From assembly GCA_963930645.1 (NCBI GenBank), contig OZ005662.1, forward strand, positions 6,577,436 to 6,641,435: DNA of 64,000 bases, written 5' to 3'. Under the pieces are notes generated by a model that worked only from the letters and a program-made list of their open reading frames with translations, was not told the origin of the DNA and ran no database searches. The translations under genes were made by a program, and so were the position numbers. Positions 24,372 to 35,787 of this stretch are shown in pieces. Numbering within the stretch: position 1 is the first letter of the stretch; the number at the start of each line of letters is the position of its first letter. Source of the stretch: Salticus scenicus (taxonomy: Eukaryota > Arthropoda > Arachnida > Araneae > Salticidae).

Positions 24372-26016
24372 TCTCCTTATATTATTAAAATCTGTGCGCA
24401 TCTGTCTGTCTGTCTGTCTGTGAGAAATGCTTTGTCATAGCTAAAGCTCCGGCGCTAATGGTTGCAGCGCTTCGAAACAGGTGTCGACAGACGCAGAATT
24501 TCTTCATCTCGACATCGCGATAATTCGCTAAGCGATGCGACCCTAATTAGCGGAGATATTAATTAAAACGTCGACCCATATCTACCGAAAAATGACCCAG
24601 AATTCACGATTAAATGCTTAAAAAGCGACATTTTTACGGAAAAAGTGGAAAATAAATTAGAAATATCAGTCGTATCGTTACAAATAAGATATCAAATGAA
24701 AGGTCCGATTTTTCTGAATCCGACGGTTTAAATAGCTTATCTATAGGACAATTAGATTTTTTAAAATTAACTAAAGTATGAAAAAAAAGGTGGCAACAAA
24801 TCACAACAGTTCTATTAATTTCGCAATAGACGTATTTCGGTTACCATGGCGCTGGGCGAAAGAATAAATAGATTTTACTTCCAGCTTTACTGATTTTGTA
24901 CGGGAAATAAAAATTGCAAATTTCAAAATGCTTCTATTTTCTTCAAAATTAATTCAAACTTGCTACAAACTTTTAACATCACAAGACGAAGTTCCAGTTC
25001 AAATATCATCGGGTTTCGAGAATAAATAAAAAATGTACAATTTAATTGCAAATTAAATGTTATTATAATACGCGTATTTCAAATTCTAACTATGATTAAA
25101 TTATTTTTAGTACATCATTCGAAATATATTTTATAGTACTTTTATATTATCGAAAGCGGGATTCAAGATTTCGCTTCATTTACATGTTTTGAGGTCTCCT
25201 GAATCGGTTTTCTTTTGTATCTGAGCTACTAATTAAAATAATTCCATAAGTAATACATCATAAGATACCTTTGTTGGTTTGAAATCGAACAGTAGATTAC
25301 AGAAATTTCTACCGCCAGATGGCGCTGTAATATTTTAAAATTTCAATATTTCAATTTCTAATTATGATTAAATTGTTTTTAATACATCATTCGAAAGATA
25401 TATTAAAGTTCTTTTATATTATCGAAAGTTTTAACCAGATTTGCACGTTTTGAGGTGTCCTGATTAGGTTTTCTTTTGCATCTCAGCTAATTCAGTTAGA
25501 CCGTTCAAAATTGGTATATGTAGGTTAATTAGGAAGGGCTGAAAGAGTGGGGAAGATATAGGCGTGCACCGCGCACGGGACAGCGCTGCCGAAGGCAGTG
25601 GGGACCCGGTCCGACTTTTTAACCGATGAGAAATGATTTTTTTTTCATTTTCTTTTCTTAAGAATAAAAATTTGATTTGAGAAGGAATATGTGCGCGTAG
25701 CGCGCGTATCCCTTCACACGTGCATGCGCAGTGCGCATGGGTCTGCGCTGCCGAAGGCAGTGGGGACTCGGTGTAAGTTTTTACCCGATCAGAATTTTTT
25801 TTTTTTGATGGGGGGGGGGGCACGGAGGGTCAGGGAAGGAATACGCGCATGCAGCGCTGCCTAAGGCAGTGGGGACCCGGGCCGACTTTTTACCCAATCA
25901 GAAATGATTTTTTTTTTTTAATTTCTTTTCTTAAAACTAAAAGTTACTGTTAGTGATTCATTAATTTTAGTGATTCATTTGAAAATACTGACCCGCTAGC
26001 GGGCGAAGCTCGCTAG
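24372..26016 (+). mobile_element. Helitron unit 9 (long, 1645 bp)
   Basis: Long unit with long-lineage variants and private changes (TGCCTAAGGCAG at about 25857, which breaks one of its small hairpins). Confidence 0.85.
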
Positions 26017-26984
26017 TCTCCTTATATTATTAAAATCTGTGCGCATCTGTCTGTCTGTCTGTCTGTCTGTGAGAAATGCCTTGTTATAGCTAAAGCTCCG
26101 GCGCTAATGGTTGCAGCGCTTCGAAACCGGTGTCGACAGACGCAGAATTTCTTCAGGGAAGGAATACGAAAGATATATTAAAGTTCTTTTATATTATCGA
26201 AAGTTTTAACCAGATTTGCACGTTTTGAGGTGTCCTGATTAGGTTTTCTTTTGCATCTCAGCTAATTCAGTTAGACCGTCCAAAATTGGTATATGTAGGT
26301 TACAGTGGCGGATCCAGAACTTGACTTTTGGGGGGGGGCTAAGATTTTTCAAAGTGTTATTCTAGACCAATAAAAAATTTACAATTGCAATATTCAATTG
26401 TGAATGTCAGTGTTTTGGGGGGGGCTTCAGCCCCCTAGCCCCCCCCCCTTAAATCCGCCACTGGTAGGTTAATTAGGAAGGGCTGAAAGGGTGGGGAAGA
26501 TATAGGCGTGCACCGCGCGCACGGGACAGCGCTGCCGATATCAGTGGGGACCCGGTCCGACTTTTTAACCGATGAGAAATGATTTTTTTTTTCATATTCT
26601 TTTCTTGAGAATAAAAATTTGATTTGAGAAGGAATATGTGCGCGTAGCGCGCGTATACCTTCACACGTGCGTGCGCAGCGCGCATGGGTCTGCGCTGCCG
26701 AAGGCAGTGGGGACCCGGTGTGAGTTTTTACCCGATCAGATTTTTTTTTTTGAGGAGGGGGGGGGGGGGCACGGAGGGTCAGGGAAGGAATACGCGCATG
26801 CAGCGCGCACGGGGCAGCGCTGCCGAAGGCAGTGGGGACCCGGGCCGACTTTTTACCCAATCAGAAATGATTTTTTTTTTTTTTTTTAATTTCTTTTCTT
26901 AACACTAAAAGTTACTGTTAGTGATTCATTAATTTTAGTGATTCATTTGAAAATACTGACCCGCTAGCGGGCGAAGCTCGCTAG
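26017..26984 (+). mobile_element. Helitron unit 10 (short with hAT MITE, 968 bp)
   Basis: Short unit interrupted by a 161-bp hAT MITE (26303-26463). It shares the private CTGCCGATATCAG change with unit 12, which carries the same insertion. Confidence 0.85.
26303..26463 (+). mobile_element. hAT MITE (copy 1)
   Basis: A 161-bp element starting CAGTGGCGGATCCAG and ending TTAAATCCGCCACTG, with the 8-bp target duplication GTAGGTTA on both sides (26295-26302 and 26464-26471). CAGTGGCGGAT ends and an 8-bp duplication are typical of hAT. It is G-rich, with GGGGCTTCAGCCCC near the right end, and has no coding capacity. Confidence 0.9.
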
Positions 26985-28634
26985 TCTCCTTATATTATTA
27001 AAATCTGTGCGCATCTGTCTGTCTGTCTGTCTGTGAGAAATGCCTTGTCATAGCTAAAGCTCCGGCGCTAATGGTTGCAGCGCTTCGAAACCGGTGTCGA
27101 CAGACGCAGAATTTCTTCATCTTGACATCGCGATAATTCGCTAAGCGATGCGACCCTAATTAGCGGAGATATTAATTAAAACGTCGACCCATATCTACCG
27201 AAAAATGACCCAGAATTCACGATTAAATGCTTAAAAAGCGACATTTTTACGGAAAAAGTGGAAAATAAATTAGAAATATCAGTCGTATCGTTACAAATAA
27301 GATATCAAATGAAAGGTCCGATTTTTCTGAATCCGACGGTTTAAATAGCTTATCTATAGGACAATTAGATTTTTTAAAATTAACTAAAGTATGAAAAAAA
27401 AGGTGGCAACAAATCACAACAGTTCTATTAATTTCGCAATAGAAGTATTTCGGTTACCATGGCGCTGGGCGAAAGAATAAATAGATTTTACTTCCAGCTT
27501 TACTGATTTTGTACGGGAAATAAAAATTGCAAATTTCAAAATGCTTCAATTTTCTTCAAAATTAATTCAAACTTGCTACAAACTTTTAACATCACAAGAC
27601 GAAGTTCCAGTTCAAATATCATCGGGTTTCGAGAATAAATAAAAAATGTACAATTTAATTGCAAATTAAATGTTATTATAATACGCGTATTTCAAATTCT
27701 AACTATGATTAAATTATTTTTAGTACATCATTCGAAAGATATTTTAAAGTACTTTTATATTATCGAAAGCGGGATTCAAGATTTCGTTTCATTTACATGT
27801 TTTGAGGTCTCCTGAATCGGTTTTCTTTTGTATCTGAGCTACTAATTAAAATAATTCCATAAGTAATACATCATAAGATACCTTTGTTGGTTTGAAATCG
27901 AACAGTAGATTACAGAAATTTCTACTGCCAGATGGCGCTGTAATAATTTAAAATTTCAATATTTCAATTTCTAATTATGATTAAATTGTTTTTAATACAT
28001 CATTCGAAAGATATATTAAAGTTCTTTTATATTATCGAAAGTTTAAACCAGATTTGCACGTTTTGATGTGTCCTGATTAGGTTTTCTTTTGCATCTCAGC
28101 TAATTCAGTTAGACCGTTCAAAATTGGTATATGTAGGTTAATTAGGAAGGGCTGAAAGAGTGGGGAAGATATAGGCGTGCACCGCGCACGGGACAGCGCT
28201 GCCGAAGGCAGTGGGGACCCGGTCCGACTTTTTAACCGATGAGAAATGATTTTTTTTTTTCATTTTCTTTTCTTAAGAATAAAAATTTGATTTGAGAAGG
28301 AATATGTGCGTGTAGCGCGCGTATGCCTTCACACGTGCATGCGCAGTGCGCATGGGTCTGCGCTGCCGAAGGCAGTGGGGACTCGGTGTAAGTTTTTACC
28401 CGATCAGAATTTTTTTTTTGAGGGGGGGGGGGCACGGAGGGTCAGGGAAGGAATACGCGCATGCAGCGCTGCCGAAGGCAGTGGGGACCCGGGCCGACTT
28501 TTTACCCAATCAGAAATGATTTTTTTTTTTTTTTTTTAATTTCTTTTCTTAAATCTAAAAGTTACTGTTAGTGATTCATTAATTTTAGTGATTCATTTGA
28601 AAATACTGACCCGCTAGCGGGCGAAGCTCGCTAG
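26985..28634 (+). mobile_element. Helitron unit 11 (long, 1650 bp)
   Basis: Long unit sharing private variants with unit 13: TGTGCGTGTAGCGCGCG, GTTTAAACCAGATTTG and CTACTGCCAGATGGCG. Units 10+11 and 12+13 therefore appear to be a duplicated pair. Confidence 0.85.
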
Positions 28635-29595
28635 TCTCCTTATATTATTAAAATCTGTGCGCATCTGTCTGTCTGTCTGTCTGTGAGAAATGCCTTGTTA
28701 TAGCTAAAGCTCCGGCGCTAATGGTTGCAGCGCTTCGAAACCGGTGTCGACAGACGCAGAATTTCTTCAGGGAAGGAATACGAAAGATATATTAAAGTTC
28801 TTTTATATTATCGAAAGTTTTAACCAGATTTGCACGTTTTGAGGTGTCCTGATTAGGTTTTCTTTTGCATCTCAGCTAATTCAGTTAGACCGTCCAAAAT
28901 TGGTATATGTAGGTTACAGTGGCGGATCCAGAACTTGACTTTTGGGGGGGGGCTAAGATTTTTCAAAGTGTTATTCTAGACCAATAAAAAATTTACAATT
29001 GCAATATTCAATTGTGAATGTCAGTGTTTTGGGGGGGGCTTCAGCCCCCTAGCCCCCCCCCCTTAAATCCGCCACTGGTAGGTTAATTAGGAAGGGCTGA
29101 AAGGGTGGGGAAGATATAGGCGTGCACCGCGCGCACGGGACAGCGCTGCCGATATCAGTGGGGACCCGGTCCGACTTTTTAACCGATGAGAAATGATTTT
29201 TTTTTTCATATTCTTTTCTTGAGAATAAAAATTTGATTTGAGAAGGAATATGTGCGCGTAGCGCGCGTATACCTTCACACGTGCGTGCGCAGCGCGCATG
29301 GGTCTGCGCTGCCGAAGGCAGTGGGGACCCGGTGTGAGTTTTTACCCGATCAGATTTTTTTTTTTTGAGGAGGGGGGGGGCACGGAGGGTCAGGGAAGGA
29401 ATACGCGCATGCAGCGCGCACGGGGCAGCGCTGCCGAAGGCAGTGGGGACCCGGGCCGACTTTTTACCCAATCAGAAATGATTTTTTTTTTTTTTTTAAA
29501 TTTCTTTTCTTAACACTAAAAGTTACTGTTAGTGATTCATTAATTTTAGTGATTCATTTGAAAATACTGACCCGCTAGCGGGCGAAGCTCGCTAG
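28635..29595 (+). mobile_element. Helitron unit 12 (short with hAT MITE, 961 bp)
   Basis: Near-duplicate of unit 10 including the MITE at the same position with the same flanking duplication. Confidence 0.85.
28917..29077 (+). mobile_element. hAT MITE (copy 2)
   Basis: Same 161-bp element in the same Helitron position with the same GTAGGTTA duplication (28909-28916 and 29078-29085). It is a copy made by duplication of the array, not an independent insertion. Confidence 0.9.
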
Positions 29596-31243
29596 TCTCC
29601 TTATATTATTAAAATCTGTGCGCATCTGTCTGTCTGTCTGTCTGTGAGAAATGCCTTGTCATAGCTAAAGCTCCGGCGCTAATGGTTGCAGCGCTTCGAA
29701 ACCGGTGTCGACAGACGCAGAATTTCTTCATCTTGACATCGCGATAATTCGCTAAGCGATGCGACCCTAATTAGCGGAGATATTAATTAAAACGTCGACC
29801 CATATCTACCGAAAAATGACCCAGAATTCACGATTAAATGCTTAAAAAGCGACATTTTTACGGAAAAAGTGGAAAATAAATTAGAAATATCAGTCGTATC
29901 GTTACAAATAAGATATCAAATGAAAGGTCCGATTTTTCTGAATCCGACGGTTTAAATAGCTTATCTATAGGACAATTAGATTTTTTAAAATTAACTAAAG
30001 TATGAAAAAAAAGGTGGCAACAAATCACAACAGTTCTATTAATTTTGCAATAGACGTATTTCGGTTACCATGGCGCTGGGCGAAAGAATAAATAGATTTT
30101 ACTTCCAGCTTTACTGATTTTGTACGGGAAATAAAAATTGCAAATTTCAAAATGCTTCAATTTTCTTCAAAATTAATTCAAACTTGCTACAAACTTTTAA
30201 CATCACAAGACGAAGTTCCAGTTCAAATATCATCGGGTTTCGAGAATAAATAAAAAATGTACAATTTAATTGCAAATTAAATGTTATTATAATACGCGTA
30301 TTTCAAATTCTAACTATGATTAAATTATTTTTAGTACATCATTCGAAAGATATTTTAAAGTACTTTTATATTATCGAAAGCGGGATTCAAGATTTCGTTT
30401 CATTTACATGTTTTGAGGTCTCCTGAATCGGTTTTCTTTTGTATCTGAGCTACTAATTAAAATAATTCCATAAGTAATACATCATAAGATACCTTTGTTG
30501 GTTTGAAATCGAACAGTAGATTACAGAAATTTCTACTGCCAGATGGCGCTGTAATAATTTAAAATTTCAATATTTCAATTTCTAATTATGATTAAATTGT
30601 TTTTAATACATCATTCGAAAGATATATTAAAGTTCTTTTATATTATCGAAAGTTTAAACCAGATTTGCACGTTTTGAGGTGTCCTGATTAGGTTTTCTTT
30701 TGCATCTCAGCTAATTCAGTTAGACCGTTCAAAATTGGTATATGTAGGTTAATTAGGAAGGGCTGAAAGAGTGGGGAAGATATAGGCGTGCACCGCGCAC
30801 GGGACAGCGCTGCCGAAGGCAGTGGGGACCCGGTCCGACTTTTTAACCGATGAGAAATGATTTTTTTTTTTCATTTTCTTTTCTTAAGAATAAAAATTTG
30901 ATTTGAGAAGGAATATGTGCGTGTAGCGCGCGTATGCCTTCACACGTGCATGCGCAGTGCGCATGGGTCTGCGCTGCCGAAGGCAGTGGGGACTCGGTGT
31001 AAGTTTTTACCCGATCAGAATTTTTTTTTTGAGGGGGGGGGGCACGGAGGGTCAGGGAAGGAATACGCGCATGCAGCGCTGCCGAAGGCAGTGGGGACCC
31101 GGGCCGACTTTTTACCCAATCAGAAATGATTTTTTTTTTTTTTTTTAATTTCTTTTCTTAAATCTAAAAGTTACTGTTAGTGATTCATTAATTTTAGTGA
31201 TTCATTTGAAAATACTGACCCGCTAGCGGGCGAAGCTCGCTAG
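29596..31243 (+). mobile_element. Helitron unit 13 (long, 1648 bp)
   Basis: Sister of unit 11 with the same private variants; last of the homogeneous units. Confidence 0.85.
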
Positions 31244-33821
31244 TCTCCTTATATTATTAAAATCTGTGCGCATCTGTCTGTCTGTCTGTCTGTGAGAAAT
31301 GCCTTGTCATCGCTAAAGCTCCGGCGCTAATGGTCGCATCGACTCAAAACCGGTGTCGACAGACGCAGAATTTCTTCATCTCGACATCGCGATAATTCAC
31401 TAAGAGATGCGACCCTAATTAGCGGAGATATTAATTAAAATGTCGACCCATGTCTATCGAAAAATGACCCAGAATTCATGATTAAATGCTTAAAAAGCGA
31501 CATTTTCACGGAAAAAGTGGAAAATAAATTAGAAATATCAGTCGTATTGTTACAAACAAGATGCCATTGGAAAGGGCTTTTTTTTTGTCAATCCGATGGT
31601 TTAAACGGCTTATCGATCGGACAATTAGATTTTTTTAAATTAACTAAACTAAAAAAAAATGGTGGCAACAAATCACAAGCATTTTAACTTGGCAGACGAT
31701 CTTGAACGGAAAGAAAAAACATCTGGTGTTTAATGGGGTCACATGTTTTTGTACTGGGATTAAAAATTGCAATTTTCTATTTTCTTCAATTTTTCAAAAT
31801 TCGCACATTTCAATTAGTATACAATCTTAACACCACAAAACAAACTTGCAGTTAAAATTTCATCGATTTTGGTCAATAAACAAAAGATTTACATTTTAAT
31901 TGCAAATTAAATTTTATCTTTACACGCCTGAAATTTTATCTGTCGAAAGAAGATGCCAGTTTCAAAACGACACAAATACACTTAAGGTAAAAATATTTCT
32001 TTTTCTATTTACTTCCATTAACCGACAACCGTAGATAATGGAATTCGAAATTTCACCTGACTTACACGTTTTGAGGTGTCATGGCGCTGTAATAATTTAA
32101 AATTTCAATATTTAAAATTCTAATTATGTTTTTTTTTTTTTAACGTGTCATTCGATACACCTTTTAAAGTACGGTTACATTATCGAAAGGGGAATTCGAG
32201 ATTTCACCCGATTTACACGTTTTGTGGTCTCCTGATTAGGTTTTCCTTTGCATCGCAATAGTGGAATTCGAGATTTCAGCTTATTTACACGTTTTGAGGT
32301 CTCCTGAATGGGTTTTCTTTTGTATCTCAGCTACTAATTAAAGTGTCGAAAGTGGAATTAGAGATTTCACCTGATTTACACGTTTTGAGGTCTCCTGAAT
32401 GGGTTTTCTTTTGTATCACAGCTGCTAATTAAAATAATTTCATAGGTAATCCATCATTTGAAAGCTTTGTTAATTTGGAATTGAATAGTAGATTACAGAA
32501 ATTCGATATTTCGACATTTCTCCTGATTTAAACGTTTTGAGGTCTCCTGAATGGGTTTCTCTTTTGTCTCAGTTACTAATTAAAAAAATTTCATAAGTAA
32601 TGCATCATTTGAAAGCTTTGTTGAGTTGGAATCGAACAGTAGATTGCAGAAATTTCTACCGCCAGATGGCGCTGTAATATTTTTAAATTACAATATTTCT
32701 ATTTCTAATCATGATTAATTTTTTTTTTAATGCGTCATTCGATACACATTTTAAAGTACTTTTACATTATCGAAAATGAATTCAAGATTTCACCAGATTT
32801 ACACGTTTTCAGGTCTCCTGAATCAGTTTTCTTTTGTATCTCAACTACTAATTAAAATAATTTCATAAGTAATACATCATTAGAAAGCTTTGTTGATTTG
32901 GGATCGAACAGTGGAATACAGAAATTTCTTCCGCCAGATGGCGCTGTAATATTTTCAAATTTCAATATTTCCATTTCTAATCATGATTAAATTATTTTTA
33001 ATACGTCATTCGAAAGATATTTTAAAGTTATTTTATATTATCGAAAGTTTTCAGCAGATTTACACGTTTGAGGCGTCCTGATTAGGTGTTCTTTTGCATC
33101 TCAGCTAATTGAGTAAGACCGTTCAAAATTGGTATACGTAGGTTAATTAGAAGGGGCTGAAAGGGTGGGGAAGAAATAGGTCTGCACCGCGCGCGTATCC
33201 CCTAACTAGTGCGCGCGCAGCGCCGAAGGCAGTGGGGACCGAAGGTGCCGAAGGCAGTGGGGACCCGGTCCGACTTTTTAACCGATGAGAAATAATTTTT
33301 TTAATTTTCTTTTCTTAAGAATAAAAATTGGATTTGAGAAAGAATATGTGCGCGCGCAGCGTGCATGGGTCTGCGCTGCCGAAGGCAGTGGGGACTCAGT
33401 GTGATTTTTTACCCGATCAGAAATGATTTTTTTTAGGGGGCACGAAGTGTCAGGGAAGGAATGCGGACGTGCAGCGCGTGTATTCTTTAACTAGTGCGCG
33501 TGCAGCGCGCACGGGACTGCGCTGCCGAAGGCAGTGGGGACCTGGGCCGACTTTGTACCCCATGAGAAATGATTTTTTTTTTTCTTTTCTTTTCTTAAGA
33601 ATAAAAATTTTATTTGAGAAGGAATATTTGCGCACCGCGCATGGGTCTGCGCTACCGAAGGCAGTGGGGACCCGAGACGACATTTGACCCGATCAGAAAT
33701 GATTTTTTTTTTTTTTTTTTTTTAAATTTCTTTTCTTAAGACTAAAAGTTACTGTTAGTGATTCATTAATTATAGTGATTCAGTTGAAAATACTGACCCG
33801 CTAGCGGGCGAAGCTCGCTAG
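31244..33821 (+). mobile_element. Helitron unit 14 (divergent, 2578 bp)
   Basis: Complete TC start and canonical CCCGCTAGCGGG...CTAG end (33797-33821), but clearly diverged from the others. The middle is expanded. Between about 32040 and 33020 the ACACGTTTTGAGGTCTCCTG module and the following CAGCTACTAATTAAA block recur several times, three times with ATGGCGCTGTAAT. A 69-codon open frame at 31478-31687 corresponds to frame-broken sequence in the other units and is not supported as a gene. Confidence 0.85.
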
Positions 33822-33853
33822 TTTAAAACATGAAAATCTGACATTGACAGATT

Positions 33854-34056
33854 TTAATTTAGAGCCAGAGGCCTACTGCTAAACTTGTTAATATCGACAA
33901 ATTCTTCTTTAGTTAATTCGTGACGATCTAAATTCCATGATAAAGTTTTCATTAAATCAAACCAATGTGTTTCAGCTGCAGATATTGTAACAAATAACGT
34001 TGGAAGTCCAAACTGTCTTATAGCCGCAAAACAACGTTTTTTCTCTTTTTCCCAAT
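33854..34056 (-). pseudogene. Helitron replicase/helicase N-terminal region fragment
   Basis: About 67 codons read on the minus strand, with the core FGLPTLFVTISAAETHW followed by FDLMKTL and a charged LTKEEF segment. This matches the Helitron helicase-like N-terminal domain found next to the Rep HUH nuclease in autonomous Helitrons (typical core GxPTxFxTxSAAxxxW). The domain normally belongs to a protein of well over 1000 residues. Here it is cut by the minisatellite at about 34057 and ends at a stop at 33854, so it is a dead fragment. It begins 32 bp from the 3' end of the Helitron array, on the opposite strand. The assignment is by motif recognition without a database search. Confidence 0.65.
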
Positions 34057-34057
34057 G

Positions 34058-35072
34058 AGGGGGAGGTGTGCCTTGGGGGGGACTCATGTCAAAGGTGTGC
34101 CTTGGGGGGGGACTCATGTCAGAGTTGTACCTTGGGGGGGACTCATGTCAAAGTTGGGCCTGGGGGGTCTCATGTCAAAGTTGGGCCTCTGGGGGACTCA
34201 TGTCAGAATTGTACCTTGGGGGGGACTCATGTCAAAGTTGGGCCTGGGGGGGGACTCATGTCAAAGTTGCGCCTTGGGGGGACTTCATTCAATAAATTCC
34301 CGTTCAATAAACCGACTGAAATAGGCCCTTAGCACTATTAAGAGTATATTATAAAAATTCGACAACGCTGTACCGACTGAAATAGGGGTACCTTGGGGGG
34401 GACTCATGTCAAAGTTGGGCCTAGGGGGGACTCATGTCAAAGTTGTGCCTTGGGGGGGGGACTCATGTCAAAGTTGTACCTTGGGGGGGGACTCATGTCA
34501 AAGTTGGGCCTTGGGGGGACTCATGTCAAAGTTGGGGCTGGGGGGGGACTCATGTCAAAGTTGGGCCTGGGGGGGACTCATGTCAAAGTTGTGCCTTGGG
34601 GGGACTTCATTCAATAAGTTCCCATTCAATAAACCAACTGAAATAGGCCCTTAGCAATATTAAGAGTGTATTATAAAAATTCGACATCGCTGTACCGACT
34701 GAAATAGGGGTACCTTGGGGGGGATTCATGCCAAAGTTGGGCCTGGGGGGGGACTCATGTCAAAGTTGTGCCTTGGGGTGACTTCATTCAATAAATCACC
34801 ATTCAATAAACAGACTGAAATAGGCCCTTAGCACTATTAAGAGTGACGTATAAAAATTCGACAACGCTGTACCGACTGAAATAGGGGTACCTTGGGGGGG
34901 ACTCATGTCAAAGTTGGGCCTGGGGGGGGGACTCATGTCAAAGTTGGGCCTTGGAGGGACTTCATTCAATAAATCCCCATTCAATAAACCGACTGAAATA
35001 GGCCCTTAGCACTATTAAGAGTGTATTATAAAAATTCGACAACTGTACCGACTGAAATAGGCCTCTAGCACT
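34058..35072. repeat. Higher-order minisatellite
   Basis: Four modules, each made of a run of 26-30-bp repeats (GGGGGGACTCATGTCAAAGT) followed by a constant block of about 110 bp (TTCATTCAATAAAT, CGACTGAAATAGG, AGCACTATTAAGAG, AATTCGACAACGCTGTAC). The runs have about 7, 7, 2 and 2 repeats. Open frames with HVKVGP or SKLGLGG patterns are translations of the repeat. Confidence 0.8.
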
Positions 35073-35600
35073 AAAAATCGATTAAATATTATTAGTTTGT
35101 AATTCCCGTAACTACCACTGGAAAAACTTACACTGTGTCTCCCGAAGAAATGTTGAATGCTCGTGTATCTTTTAAATTAACTATAAAGGTTGTTCACCAC
35201 TGCAAAATGCCCCGAAACTTTAACACTAAAGTAAGGGGTTTTTTTTTTTTGGTTTTTTTTTTTAAGACAAAATGGGAAAAGGGATATTTTATTGTTATTA
35301 TTTAATCATTTTAAATTCAGATTTTAATATGATAGTAAGGTATTTATGTTTTCAATCTATTAAAAACCAGAGATTACAGACACTCCCCCCTGCACACACA
35401 GAGAGATACCAAGTATTACGATTTGTCCGTAATTATTACGGATTTACGGCAATAATTACGGCATTACGGACAACATATAAAAATTACGGATTATACGCTT
35501 TTAAAAAAGTCGCGGATATCGTTCGTTAAAAAAAAAAAAAAAAAAAAAACTAATGATCGACGATTAAACGCACAACGGAAGCATTCCAATTCTCAATCTT
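35073..35600. other. Unique AT-rich DNA with an ATTACGG cluster
   Basis: No gene recognised. Several ATTACGG/CCGTAAT copies lie within 35415-35492, including TCCGTAAT-T-ATTACGGA (35426-35442). An 85-codon open frame (35272-35529) spans this cluster and has no recognisable domain. Confidence 0.4.
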
Positions 35601-35787
35601 TCTCCATCCACAACATAAATGTCAATATTCATTTTAAACTTACTTTATAAGATTCTAGAAACTATAAAGAAATATAATTATACAATATTTCTTCCTGATG
35701 TAATTATTTTTTGTTCCCCCCCTCTCTTTTCTTATCTCCAACTAGCCGTCGTCGATTAAAAGTTCTGCAGAAGCCTTTAGTTTACCT
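35601..35787 (+). repeat. Module F (left of satellite array 1)
   Basis: Contains AACATAAATGTCAATATTC, ATTTTAAACTT and GATTCTAGAA, the same landmarks and strand as the module right of array 3 (53157-53330). It ends CTTTAGTTTACCTCG at the array. Confidence 0.5.

Larger units (their letters stand above)
13750..33821 (+). mobile_element. Head-to-tail array of 14 non-autonomous Helitron units
   Basis: Fourteen units follow one another with no spacer. Each starts TCTCCTTATATTATTAAA, and each ends with the 12-bp palindrome CCCGCTAGCGGG (mutated in a few units), nine bases (CGAAGCTCG or a variant), then CTAG. The TC start, a 3' hairpin about 10 bases before CTRR, and an A|T target are the defining Helitron features. 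The base before the array is A (13749) and the base after it is T (33822), so the whole 20,072-bp array occupies a single A|T site. After the start comes a TCTG microsatellite; near the 3' end there are three GC-rich sub-repeats with CTGCCGAAGGCAG. No replicase is encoded. Confidence 0.9.

Noticed and set aside
14858..31148. Many 60-140-codon frames in the Helitron array (RCRRQWGPG, PLPSAAQTHAR and similar)
   Set aside because: They follow the GC-rich CTGCCGAAGGCAG block in both strands and all frames, and are broken differently between units.
31478..31687. 69-codon ORF in Helitron unit 14 as a captured gene
   Set aside because: The homologous sequence in the other units is frame-broken and no known protein is recognised.
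34055..34654. Overlapping open frames with HVKVGP, CQSCALGG or SKLGLGG repeats
   Set aside because: They are translations of the 26-30-bp minisatellite in all three frames and have no independent start, domain or codon pattern.
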